From Scatosoma sp048465415 (GTDB lineage Bacteria > Bacillota > Clostridia > Christensenellales > Borkfalkiaceae): a stretch of DNA of 64,000 nucleotides. The position numbers were made by a program, and so were the translations under genes. The DNA lies in the NCBI GenBank assembly GCA_048465415.1, contig DBFWLO010000010.1, forward strand, positions 57,954-121,953, read 5' to 3'. Positions 26,361-34,820 of the stretch are shown here, piece after piece. Within the stretch, counting starts at the first letter, position 1, and each line of letters opens with the position of its first letter. Under the pieces are notes generated by a model, which saw only the letters and a list, made by a program, of their open reading frames with translations, was not told the origin of the DNA and ran no database searches.

Positions 26361-27092
26361 ATGGACGTTCTTATTTTTGGCGGTCAAAGCAATATGCAGG
26401 GACAGACCGGGAGTTTTCCCGCAGAGAATCCCCTGATCGATAACGCTTGGGAGTACAGATATCTGACGGACAGTCTCCGTCCCCTTTGCCACCCTGTAGG
26501 GGAAGATATCGGCGAGGGGGAACTTTTGGGCGCGCACGAGGGCGGCGGTTCTTTGCTCCCGGCTTTCTGCCGCGCTTACATAGAGGGCGCCGGAGGCAAG
26601 GCGGTTGCCGTACATGCGGCGAAAGGCGCCACTGCGATCGCGGACTGGCGGCGCGGGACAAAAAGATACGCCCGAGCCCGCGATAAAATCTTCGCGGCGA
26701 TCGCGAAGGCCGAAGAGAAGGAAAAAGTGGAAAAAATTTGTTACGTCTGGCTGCAAGGCGAGTCGGACGCGGTCGCGGGCACTTCCGAAAAAGAGTATCT
26801 GGAAAGTCTCGTCGCTTATAAAGACGCGTTAAAAGAAGATGTGCATACGAATGTTTTCGGAATCGTCCGCGTGGGATATTTCACGGCGGATCCGTCTGCC
26901 GATGAGGCGATTATGCGCGCGCAGGACGAAGCGATCAGGCGCGATAAAGATTTCGCGCTGCTGACGGATATATGCGCTCGGCTCAGCCGGGATCCCGCAT
27001 ATCTTAATCCCGCCGCCCCCGGACATTACAATAACGCGGGTATGGAACTCATCGGCGCCGAGGCGGGTAAAACGCTCGCGAGGCTGAAATAA
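26361..27092 (+). CDS. SGNH-fold carbohydrate acetylesterase (SASA/DUF303 family)
   Basis: A 243-residue protein with the sialate O-acetylesterase/CE6-like signature GGQSNM at residues 7-12 (catalytic Ser10), the oxyanion block WLQGESDA at 130-137, and a C-terminal HYNNAGM histidine block. It has no signal peptide. Such enzymes remove O-acetyl groups from sialic acids or acetylated sugars before glycosidases act. Five bases separate it from the preceding gene, and its stop overlaps the start of the transporter gene (TAATG). Confidence 0.85.
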   Translation: MDVLIFGGQSNMQGQTGSFPAENPLIDNAWEYRYLTDSLRPLCHPVGEDIGEGELLGAHEGGGSLLPAFCRAYIEGAGGKAVAVHAAKGATAIADWRRGTKRYARARDKIFAAIAKAEEKEKVEKICYVWLQGESDAVAGTSEKEYLESLVAYKDALKEDVHTNVFGIVRVGYFTADPSADEAIMRAQDEAIRRDKDFALLTDICARLSRDPAYLNPAAPGHYNNAGMELIGAEAGKTLARLK

Positions 27093-27961
27093 TGCCGTAT
27101 GTATATCTGATCGGTTCTTTGATCTGCGTGGCTTCGACGAGTATTTTCGGCGCCTTTTACAACCGCGGAACCGAGGGGAAAAAGGGCGGGCCGGCTCTAT
27201 ATAATTTTTTGCAGATGCTCGCCATGTTCGTATGCTGGGGGGTGATTTTCGCCGTCGATTTCAGCTTCGAACCTAAAGTGTTGCTCTATTCCCTATTATT
27301 CGCCGGTTTTTATACGCTGTGCGCGGTGAGTATGATCCATGCCTTAAAGCTCGGCTCCGTGGCGCTGACCTCGCTGCTTTTGCAGCTTTCCCTGATCGGC
27401 GTGACGATCTGGGGATTTATTTTCTGGAACGTCAAAATCACTCCTCTCGTCGTTTCCGGTCTCGCGCTCGTAGTTCTTTCCCTTTGGCTGTGCCTGTATC
27501 CGGGAAAGAGAAAAGAGAAGAAACCTTTCAATGTAAAATGGCTGATTTGCGCGCTGTTGATGTTCGTCGGCAACGCCGGCTGTTCGATTGTGCAAAAACA
27601 CCAGCAGCTCGCTTTCGATGGGAAACACGGCGCCCTGCTGATGGCCGCCGCCACGGGTATTTCCGCCCTCGTATGTCTTATAGGCTATTTAAGAAGCGAT
27701 AAGACGGACACGCGCCTGATCTTGAAGCGTTCCTGGCCCTTTCCCGTACTTGCCGGCGCGAGCGGAGCGGCTCTCAATCTGTTCGTCATTTTAATGGCCT
27801 CTTCCACGCTCTCGCCCAGCCTGATTTACCCGGTGATCGCCGTAGGCGGACTCATGCTCACGACCGCTTTTTCGGCGTTCGTGTTCAAGGAAAAACTTCG
27901 TTGGTGGCAGTGGGCGGGGATTGCCGTCGGGGCCGCGGCGACGGGGCTTTTATCTGTATAA
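27092..27961 (+). CDS. EamA/DMT-superfamily membrane transporter
   Basis: A 289-residue protein with about ten membrane helices in two repeated halves of five, the plan of the drug/metabolite transporter superfamily. Small Gly/Ala-rich packing motifs (LYSLLFAGFYTLCAVSMIHA, and IYPVIAVGGLM-like near 240) fit this family. It is translationally coupled to the esterase. The substrate is unknown; being inside the glycan operon suggests a sugar, acetylated product or amino-sugar derivative. Confidence 0.8.
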   Translation: MPYVYLIGSLICVASTSIFGAFYNRGTEGKKGGPALYNFLQMLAMFVCWGVIFAVDFSFEPKVLLYSLLFAGFYTLCAVSMIHALKLGSVALTSLLLQLSLIGVTIWGFIFWNVKITPLVVSGLALVVLSLWLCLYPGKRKEKKPFNVKWLICALLMFVGNAGCSIVQKHQQLAFDGKHGALLMAAATGISALVCLIGYLRSDKTDTRLILKRSWPFPVLAGASGAALNLFVILMASSTLSPSLIYPVIAVGGLMLTTAFSAFVFKEKLRWWQWAGIAVGAAATGLLSV

Positions 27962-27988
27962 AAATGTTTTTTAAGGAGCAAGAAGAAT

Positions 27989-29890
27989 ATGAGCGACGTA
28001 TACATCGGCGAACGGGAGCTTTGGAAGCGGCCGTTCACCGCCAAGAGATATATTCACCCGCCTTTATCGGAAGAAGTCATAACGATGTGGCCGGACGGAA
28101 AGATCCTTTTTGAAGAAGTGAACACAAAAATATATTCGGCGTATTATACCGCCTCGGCCTTTAAAATCTTGCTCGGCGAGTCTCATGAGGAAATCGATTT
28201 CAAAAAAGTGAAATACGAGACCGATCCGTCCGGGATTCCCGTGCATGCCTTTACCTATGAAAAGTCCGGCGTCGTATTGCGTATGGAATCGTTTTGTTCG
28301 ATCGAACGAAGCCCGGTCGCGTTTGTGAAACTTTCCTTTATCAACCGCACGAAGAGTCCCGTTTGCCGGAAATATTCGCTGATTGCGCGCACCGGAAATA
28401 TAGTGCGGCTGATGGGCGTGGAGCAGGACGGCTACGCGCATCTGAATACCAACCTCGGCAACTGGGGTTTTATTCCCACGGAGTTTGTCTTTGAAAACGA
28501 CCGCGTGCACGACGGAGCGGTCACGCTCGAACTTTTCGGCGCGGAGGACTGCCGACCGCGTTGGCGGGGGAATCTTCCCGGCGTTCCCTGGCGGTATCGA
28601 GGTTTATTGGAATTCGACATAGAATTGGGAGAGGGCGCGGATAAAGAGATCGTACTGGCTTTTTACCGTACCGGAAAAGAAGCGAAATTAGGAAGCTACG
28701 AGGAAGAAAAGGCTAAGGCGGTAGGTTTTTGGGAACGAGAACTCGCGAGGATAAAAATTTATCCGCGCACGAACAGAAAAAACTATCGCACTATGTATCG
28801 AACTCTCGTGGCGAACAGTTTGCAGATGTTCGCCCGCCCCAAAGGGGAGACGTACACGATTGCCCGCCAGGGCGGTACGCAGAATAATATCTGGCCGGCG
28901 GAAGCCGTTTATATGTTCCGCGCCCTGGATCGGATCGGCGATTTTTCTTTCTATACCGAGCAAGCGATCGATTTCTATCTTGATAAACTCTACGTTTCGG
29001 AGGGAGAAGAAAAGGGCTCTTTCCACACGCTGAGCGGCTCTATCGGCTGGGCGAGCGATTCCGCAGCCATTTTGGAAACGATCTCGTGGCATATCTATTA
29101 CGGCAGCGCGAAAACGTATGAAAAATACAAAGACCGTGCGCTCGAAATCTATCAATGGATCGAAAAAAAGCGTTCGGAGACAAAGAACGGGGAGTTCGCG
29201 GGCAAAGGCTTATTCCCGCCCATGCGTTCCTGCGATTGGGAAGACGTCATGCAAACCTGGACAAAGACGGACGCGTTTCATCTGCAAGCGATCGGAGCGT
29301 TGATAAGGGCGTTTGAGAAATACGGCCACCCCGCTCTCGACGAGATCAGGCGCGGCAGGGAAGATTATCTTGCATGTATGCGCGCGGTCCTGGATAAACT
29401 TGCTTGTGAATATAAAGACTGCGACGAAATCGTCGTGCCCATGCACGTCGGAAAACCGGCGAAAGAGCCGCAGACCGAGGGGCCGTTCGTCGCCGACGGC
29501 GTCAATCTCATCGTCAACGGCGTTTGCGATCCCGAAAGCGAAACTGCCGCCAAAATAGAAAAATATTATATCAATCGCTGCATGTTTAAAAACGGACTGC
29601 ACGGTTTGATGAACTGCGGGCTGCTGCCCGGGCACCAATGGGATCCCTGGGCGGGGCACGTCTGGTATACGGGATTTGTAGATCAAAGCTGGTTCGACGT
29701 CTTTATGGCGCAGGGGCGGAAGAAAGAAGCGGAAGAGACGTTGAACGCGCAGCTCACATATTCCATGACGCGGGAATATTCTGTCTGCGAGCGTTACTGC
29801 GACAGCGATCCCTATTTCGTGCCGTGGCTGCCCAATGCCAGCGGGAACGGCAGAATTATAAATATGCTGCTGGATTTTTACGGAATATAA
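27989..29890 (+). CDS. Six-hairpin glycosidase-like protein
   Basis: A 633-residue cytoplasmic protein. The first 230 residues look like a beta-supersandwich, and residues about 240-630 like an (alpha/alpha)6 barrel: repeated helix pairs, aromatic/acidic barrel motifs such as RQGGTQNNIWPAEAVYMFRA and GSIGWASDSAAILETISW, and a late HVWYTGFVDQSWFDVF. This plan is shared by several glycosidases and phosphorylases (GH63, GH78, GH94 and GH95-like). The exact family and catalytic acids cannot be fixed by eye. It is the last gene of the glycan locus, with AAGGAG before the start. Confidence 0.7.
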   Translation: MSDVYIGERELWKRPFTAKRYIHPPLSEEVITMWPDGKILFEEVNTKIYSAYYTASAFKILLGESHEEIDFKKVKYETDPSGIPVHAFTYEKSGVVLRMESFCSIERSPVAFVKLSFINRTKSPVCRKYSLIARTGNIVRLMGVEQDGYAHLNTNLGNWGFIPTEFVFENDRVHDGAVTLELFGAEDCRPRWRGNLPGVPWRYRGLLEFDIELGEGADKEIVLAFYRTGKEAKLGSYEEEKAKAVGFWERELARIKIYPRTNRKNYRTMYRTLVANSLQMFARPKGETYTIARQGGTQNNIWPAEAVYMFRALDRIGDFSFYTEQAIDFYLDKLYVSEGEEKGSFHTLSGSIGWASDSAAILETISWHIYYGSAKTYEKYKDRALEIYQWIEKKRSETKNGEFAGKGLFPPMRSCDWEDVMQTWTKTDAFHLQAIGALIRAFEKYGHPALDEIRRGREDYLACMRAVLDKLACEYKDCDEIVVPMHVGKPAKEPQTEGPFVADGVNLIVNGVCDPESETAAKIEKYYINRCMFKNGLHGLMNCGLLPGHQWDPWAGHVWYTGFVDQSWFDVFMAQGRKKEAEETLNAQLTYSMTREYSVCERYCDSDPYFVPWLPNASGNGRIINMLLDFYGI

Positions 29891-29911
29891 GCGGGACCGC
29901 CGCCGAAACGC

Positions 29912-29940
29912 TTGAAATTAAATTCTTCCTATGCTATAAT
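29912..29940 (+). promoter_or_regulatory. Promoter of the 58-residue small gene
   Basis: TTGAAA (29912-29917) and TATAAT (29935-29940) are 17 bp apart. They lie just after the glycan locus and 65 bp before the small gene. Confidence 0.8.
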
Positions 29941-30004
29941 GAAAAAACGCAGCGGAGGAATTTTTTTCTTTCCGGGAAAATAAGCATAAAGAGAGGGACG
30001 ATAT

Positions 30005-30181
30005 ATGACCATTCACCACGACAAACTCGGTTACGGAAAGCTCGTATCCAGCAGAGAAGACGTTTCCGAAGAACGGCTTTTGGAAATGGCTCGGCTCTTG
30101 TCCGAATGCGAAGAGTTAACGAACGAAGAAGACGCGACGAAAAAAGCCGCCGAAAAAAACAATGCGGTAACGGGAAAGTGA
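30005..30181 (+). CDS. Small acidic-helical protein of 58 residues
   Basis: ATG 30005 to TGA 30179-30181 encodes 58 residues. A GAGAGGGA ribosome site lies 6-8 bases upstream and a strong promoter precedes it. After a polar start (HHDKLGYGKLVSS) the rest is a charged amphipathic helix rich in Glu, Leu and Lys. There is no membrane segment and no family I know. It sits between the glycan locus and the riboswitch operon. A 15-bp direct repeat (30171-30185 and 30194-30208) covers its stop codon. Confidence 0.6.
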   Translation: MTIHHDKLGYGKLVSSREDVSEERLLEMARLLSECEELTNEEDATKKAAEKNNAVTGK

Positions 30182-30213
30182 AAAATATTTTATCGGGAAA
30201 GTGAAAAAATAAT

Positions 30214-30243
30214 TTGACAAATCCAAAAAAGGTATGATATAAT
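30214..30243 (+). promoter_or_regulatory. Promoter of the riboswitch-controlled secreted-protein operon
   Basis: TTGACA (30214-30219) and TATAAT (30238-30243), both perfect, are spaced by 18 bp. Transcription should begin near 30250, about 12 bases before the riboswitch. Confidence 0.85.
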
Positions 30244-30261
30244 AAAAACGTATAAAAAGAG

Positions 30262-30339
30262 AAATATTGTTGGCAAAGTTACAGCAATGTAACGACGCAA
30301 AACTATAGGGACTTATCGAGTCAGCCAGTTGCCGTATTT
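30262..30339 (+). promoter_or_regulatory. Cyclic-di-GMP-I (GEMM-I) riboswitch aptamer
   Basis: All GEMM-I landmarks appear in order. P1 is AAATAT (30262-30267) with GTATTT (30334-30339). Then comes the conserved GGCAAA (30272-30277). P2 is a 6-bp stem closed by a GCAA GNRA tetraloop (30278-30293). The conserved GACGCAAA follows (30294-30301). P3 has GACT/AGTC at its tip (30310-30322) and a CTATAGGG / CAGCC receptor-like region. The closing AGTTGCCG is at 30327-30334. GEMM-I RNAs bind the second messenger c-di-GMP (established). Position and promoter place it in the leader of the secreted-protein operon. Confidence 0.88.
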
Positions 30340-30376
30340 CCGCACAGCGGAAGTATGTCTGCCGGGTGACTTTTTA
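30320..30376 (+). terminator. Expression-platform terminator of the riboswitch
   Basis: GTCA-CC of the aptamer P3 strand (30320-30326) can pair with GG-TGAC (30364-30370, one G-G mismatch) just before TTTTT (30371-30375). An internal 9-bp hairpin, TATTTCCGC/GCGGAAGTA, uses the same bases as the 3' arm of P1. Aptamer folding and terminator folding are thus mutually exclusive, which predicts that ligand binding turns the operon on (inference). Confidence 0.6.
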
Positions 30377-30404
30377 TTTTGCGAAAGAAAGGGGCAGGGT
30401 TGAG

Positions 30405-31352
30405 ATGAAAGACAAAAATGCGAAAATTAAATCTTCCGCGCGTTTAACCGCCGTCTTGTCCGCGCTCTTTTTTCTTTTGTCGGCGGTAACGGTGAGTTAT
30501 GCCTGGTTCCGCTTCGGCGCTACGTCGGGAAAAACGCATATCGGCACGGGCGGAGACGCCGCGGTGACGCTGCAAATGGCCGTCTGGACGCCCGACTCTT
30601 CCGGGAACGCTGCTGCCGAGGAAAAAGGCAGCTACGTATGGGGAGAGGAAATATTTCTCGAAGAAGATTCCGCGAGCACTCCCCTGTTCGGAGCGGAGTA
30701 CGCGGGGGAAACGCCCCCGTTGCAGTTCGGAAACATCGACAATTTATCTTATTTACATAAATCCAACGTCGTTTGGTTTTGTCTGAAAGTCAAGGCGGCA
30801 GAGGGACGCAGCTACGGCGATCTGAAAATTTCTTTCGGAGAAACACCCTATGTGTTTTTCCCTAACGTAGACATGGACTCCGCGTCGGCGGAGATGGACA
30901 TGGAAGCGGTAAAAAAGGGGATCGATCCCTATTTGGAAGAACTTCTGCAATACGGCTGCGCGGCCTCTTATGCGGCGCCCGTCGCTTTCGACGCGCCCGT
31001 AAATCCTCAAAAAGAAGACGGGACGGCGGAATCCTATTATCCGATCACTCCCATAGGCGCGGCCGAGTCCTATAAGCTGAGTATTTCGGATTATAATTTC
31101 GTCAAAAAGGAAAAATCGCCGAGTGGTGACGACTCGGCCTCGGATTCCTCTTCGGAAGAATCCGACAAAAATTTCTCGGGTATTGCTTCCGTCCCGGAAA
31201 ACGGGGAATATTACTATCTCTATTTCCGCTGCGCGCCCAATCTCGAACGTTACGCGTATCTTTCGGAAGCCATCAGCGAATACATGCCCTGCGTCTTACA
31301 GTTTTCTTTGCGGGTAAAGGCTTCGATAGACAATAGAGAAGTTTTCGTATAA
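30405..31352 (+). CDS. Secreted protein with SipW/TasA-type signal peptide, first gene of riboswitch operon
   Basis: A 315-residue protein. The basic start, a hydrophobic helix at about 14-31 and the motif SYAWF at 31-35 form the signal type cut by SipW-like signal peptidases, as in TasA, camelysin and related fibre proteins. The mature start has GKTHIGTGGDA, resembling the third protein of the operon. The rest is beta-rich with an acidic Ser/Asp linker near residues 240-262, and it has no LPxTG anchor. Start 30405 follows GGGGCAGGG. It is under the c-di-GMP riboswitch. I infer a secreted fibre or matrix subunit; no enzyme motif is seen. Confidence 0.72.
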   Translation: MKDKNAKIKSSARLTAVLSALFFLLSAVTVSYAWFRFGATSGKTHIGTGGDAAVTLQMAVWTPDSSGNAAAEEKGSYVWGEEIFLEEDSASTPLFGAEYAGETPPLQFGNIDNLSYLHKSNVVWFCLKVKAAEGRSYGDLKISFGETPYVFFPNVDMDSASAEMDMEAVKKGIDPYLEELLQYGCAASYAAPVAFDAPVNPQKEDGTAESYYPITPIGAAESYKLSISDYNFVKKEKSPSGDDSASDSSSEESDKNFSGIASVPENGEYYYLYFRCAPNLERYAYLSEAISEYMPCVLQFSLRVKASIDNREVFV

Positions 31353-31401
31353 CGTTAAAGGAAGTTTATATTTTAGATCGAAACAAGGAGCGAAAAGCGA
31401 T

Positions 31402-34400
31402 ATGAAAAGAAGGAAAGTCATGCCTCGTATTATACTAATTTGCTTGTGTTTTTTGCTTTTCGTCGTATCTCTCGCCGTAGGCAGTTATGCTTATTTCAAA
31501 ACGGATCTGACGTTTAACGGTTATGCAAACGTAAAAATAGACCTGATGTTCGACAGGCTTACGGACGCGGCTCTGAAACAATATTGGGACACGTTCAAAC
31601 AAGACGACGGCTCGCTCGCGCTTAGAGGAAACGACGGTCTCGACGGCAAGGAGATGACGGGCGATTACGTTTGGGGGCACAAGGGAAATCCTTACGTAAT
31701 TTCTCACACGAAACATTTGCAAAATTTATCCACGCTGCAAAATATCGGTTATTTCAAAAATAAATTTCTCGAAACCAATTATACCCAGGATGCGACAGGG
31801 AAAAAAGTCTTGAAAGACAGGGATACGGCGACCTATTTCGACGGCTATAATCTCCCGCACTTCCTGGTTTCCACCGTCGAGGCAAAGCCGATCGTCATCG
31901 ACGCGGGCGGAGAGACGATCAAACCGGTCGGCAATGACGACTTTCCCTTTGTAGGGGTATTGCGCGGCGTTTCCGATAAAGCGGTCGCCGTACCTTTATC
32001 CACCGGCACGACGACCACAACGTCTGCGATCGACGGCGTTACTGTGTCGGACACTCCGGCAAAGGCAGATCACGGATTTTTCGGACAGATCGGTTATCTC
32101 GGCTCGGAATTGGAGAATAAACCGGTAGACGAAGCGGGGAACGTTCTGATTTTCGAGGGACAGATTTCCGTCGTTTCCGATCTCCTTCTCTCGGATGCCA
32201 AGATCGTCGTCCAATCTTCCTTATGGGAAAAAGTGAAGGAGTTTATCACCGATCACCTTTTTACTTATACGCCGATGATCGGTTCGGAGCAGGAAGATAC
32301 ATTGCCCCACGAAAATCATCACATCGGCATTTTGGCTGCCCATGTTGAATATGCGAATTTCAGCAATATCAGTATCTATTATAGTGCGGACGATATTCCC
32401 GCGTTCGATCTGAACGATGCCACGGATATCAACGGAGTAAGAGCAAACTATTCTTCCGTGACGGGGATTTTCGGATTCGTTTATAATCTTAATCCGGAAG
32501 TGAATGAAAATGGAGAAATCCTGGTCGGCTCCGGCGTTAATCAAGGTGATCTGTCTGTGGGCAGCGACGGGGGCGGCGGTACTTTATCGGGCGAAAATCC
32601 CGGGTATATTCGCGCCAAAGAAATGTATGAAAAATTTCATTATTACGGCGCGGGTAATGAACAGCCGGGAGATATTCTTATCTCTAACGCAACCGACTTC
32701 GAGGGAAATAGTCTGACGTCGTCCGTCACCTCTACGGAACTTAGCACAGACGGAGGATGGAGGTTTCAAAGGGTTACCCGTTATTACTTTACCGACGGCG
32801 TATTTACGTTTGCCTTATCCGAGAATCAGAACGATACGATCTCCGACCTTTGGGAAACAGTGGACGGTGTCGTCAATGCGCCCGCTTATGAACTGGGAGG
32901 TAACGCCGACGGCGATTGGACGGTTGGCAGTTTAAAAAACGCCCTGGAATTTTATACGGATCTGACACCCGTAAACTCTATTGATACGGCAAAAAATTAT
33001 GTAATAGGAGGAAAGGGCACGGACGGTAGTTTTGGGCTCATCGACCTGCCCAACGGCGGTTCGGGAAGCGTTCCCCTGAAAACTTTAAGTGCAGTACCCA
33101 TATTGGATACGGAGTCTGGAAAATATCGATTTACTTATGACAACGCTTCCGATCGTGAGGAGATAAACGCCTATCGGGTAAATGTCACCGGCGGCGCATC
33201 AACGGGTACCTATGTGATTTCCAGTCAGCTTGGTGAAAACAAGAAACTGGGCGTAGAAAGACCTTGGGGATTGAGCGGAAATAATATTACTATTTATGCC
33301 GGAATAAGTAACGATAGTAATTATTGGATTGGGGGAACTGATTACGAATATGACGTGAGTTCCATATATGATCATGTAAACCGGAGTTGGAGTTTTTCCA
33401 TTACTAATAATAAAGTAAAATATTATATCACAATCACAGCCGCCGGCCTGGGGATTTCCACGTCCTCCGCGGACGCGGCGAAATTCTATTTTTTCGACGT
33501 CTCTTATGCGGCGGGCAAAAAAGCGGGCGCCGACGCACCCAAAGGTTACGTCCCGGTGGAAGGCACGGGATATGCGGGAGAACTGTTGGCAAATCAATAT
33601 GTACTTCGGCCGCAAACAGAGGCCGGAGCCGCCGAAGTTTCGAGCAATACTCCCGTTTATGATTTGGTTGCATTATCCGAACTCGGCTGGAAAGATCAAA
33701 ACGGGACCGAGATCTGGAAAGAAGGGGATCGATTGACAAAAGTGTTCAGCATGAAGTCTGTCGTAAACTGGGGCGTAGCCGCTTCCATCGGCGGGTTCGG
33801 GATAGGAATCAACGGAAAAGGCGGTTTAATCAAGGCTCCCGTCGGTTCCAATGGTACATTGGCATATATTCCTACGGGAAGTTTGGCCTTCAATATCAAT
33901 AAAGTACCGGAAGGCGGTGCGAAAATCCGCGTCATCGTAGCCGTTCCCCAGGGTTCAAAGGTCGATTCTCTCGGTTTTGACAGAAAAAAGAACGCCCAGG
34001 GCGCCGATTATAATGATTACTATTTGGGAATCTGGAAAGGAACGGGAACGACAAGCGGCGATTTTTTCAGCTATTCTGGATTTAATAAAGAAGAAGCGTA
34101 TGCAAAGATCGAGCTTCCCCGTTCTCAGCCCAAAGAAATGGCGCAGGACGCGGAGGGAAACTATCTCCCTACTATGGACGGCCTGAACGAATATGTTTCG
34201 GTCAATTTCGGCGGCACGACTTATCGCGCTTATTTACAGGGCGATCGATATTTGATCGCTTATGAGTTCAATGTTTCGGAGGGCGGCGTTTATATCCTCG
34301 CCGCGTCTGATTCCGCGATGCAGCTCGTTTACTGTTCCGTCGACGGCATTGCGTCGGCGGGGCGGGACGGATCGGGCGGCACGAAGATCGGTACGGTCGA

Positions 34401-34773
34401 TTTTGTCTACGACAATAGAAAAGAAAACGACAACACAAACAAAGGTAGAGTCGTTTTGGTGAGCGATTATTCCTCGGAAACGGGCGGGGCCGAAACTTCG
34501 GATTTTTACTATCGTTCCAATGTGATTCTATATTTCGATAACGAGATCTCCGAAAACAATACGTTTGTCTCGTTGAATTACGAGCGCCTATATGTTCGAC
34601 GATCGTGGAACGATGCTGTCACGGACGGAGTAAAGTCGGCCATGACGGTAAAGGTATACGACGAATCCACAGATACGGCAAGATATATTAAGATCAGAGG
34701 CTATAACCGAACGTATGACAGGCTGAATCCTCAATATACTTTTGAGGCGCGTCCGAACGAACCCGTTACGTAA
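31402..34773 (+). CDS. Very large secreted protein with SipW-type signal, second gene of riboswitch operon
   Basis: A 1123-residue protein with signal helix at about residues 9-25 and SYAYF at 28-32, like the SipW-dependent class. The region after residue 90 has motifs like ISHTKHLQNLSTLQNIGYF and, near residue 160-195, IDAGGETIKPVGNDDFPFVG, reminiscent of GLUG-type repeats in Clostridial surface proteins. The remainder is beta-rich with many Gly, Asn and Thr. There is no catalytic motif and no sorting signal at the C terminus (ending NEPVT). AAGGAG lies before the start; it is 49 bp after the first gene. Probably a matrix or adhesive component. Confidence 0.7.
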   Translation: MKRRKVMPRIILICLCFLLFVVSLAVGSYAYFKTDLTFNGYANVKIDLMFDRLTDAALKQYWDTFKQDDGSLALRGNDGLDGKEMTGDYVWGHKGNPYVISHTKHLQNLSTLQNIGYFKNKFLETNYTQDATGKKVLKDRDTATYFDGYNLPHFLVSTVEAKPIVIDAGGETIKPVGNDDFPFVGVLRGVSDKAVAVPLSTGTTTTTSAIDGVTVSDTPAKADHGFFGQIGYLGSELENKPVDEAGNVLIFEGQISVVSDLLLSDAKIVVQSSLWEKVKEFITDHLFTYTPMIGSEQEDTLPHENHHIGILAAHVEYANFSNISIYYSADDIPAFDLNDATDINGVRANYSSVTGIFGFVYNLNPEVNENGEILVGSGVNQGDLSVGSDGGGGTLSGENPGYIRAKEMYEKFHYYGAGNEQPGDILISNATDFEGNSLTSSVTSTELSTDGGWRFQRVTRYYFTDGVFTFALSENQNDTISDLWETVDGVVNAPAYELGGNADGDWTVGSLKNALEFYTDLTPVNSIDTAKNYVIGGKGTDGSFGLIDLPNGGSGSVPLKTLSAVPILDTESGKYRFTYDNASDREEINAYRVNVTGGASTGTYVISSQLGENKKLGVERPWGLSGNNITIYAGISNDSNYWIGGTDYEYDVSSIYDHVNRSWSFSITNNKVKYYITITAAGLGISTSSADAAKFYFFDVSYAAGKKAGADAPKGYVPVEGTGYAGELLANQYVLRPQTEAGAAEVSSNTPVYDLVALSELGWKDQNGTEIWKEGDRLTKVFSMKSVVNWGVAASIGGFGIGINGKGGLIKAPVGSNGTLAYIPTGSLAFNINKVPEGGAKIRVIVAVPQGSKVDSLGFDRKKNAQGADYNDYYLGIWKGTGTTSGDFFSYSGFNKEEAYAKIELPRSQPKEMAQDAEGNYLPTMDGLNEYVSVNFGGTTYRAYLQGDRYLIAYEFNVSEGGVYILAASDSAMQLVYCSVDGIASAGRDGSGGTKIGTVDFVYDNRKENDNTNKGRVVLVSDYSSETGGAETSDFYYRSNVILYFDNEISENNTFVSLNYERLYVRRSWNDAVTDGVKSAMTVKVYDESTDTARYIKIRGYNRTYDRLNPQYTFEARPNEPVT

Positions 34774-34820
34774 ATTAAGCGAAAAGGTAAATTTTGATTT
34801 TATAAAAGGAGGAAAGGAAT

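Noticed and set aside
30171..30208. 15-bp direct repeat spanning the small-gene stop, as a mobile-element scar
   Set aside because: No terminal inverted repeats or transposase; a simple slippage duplication is enough.
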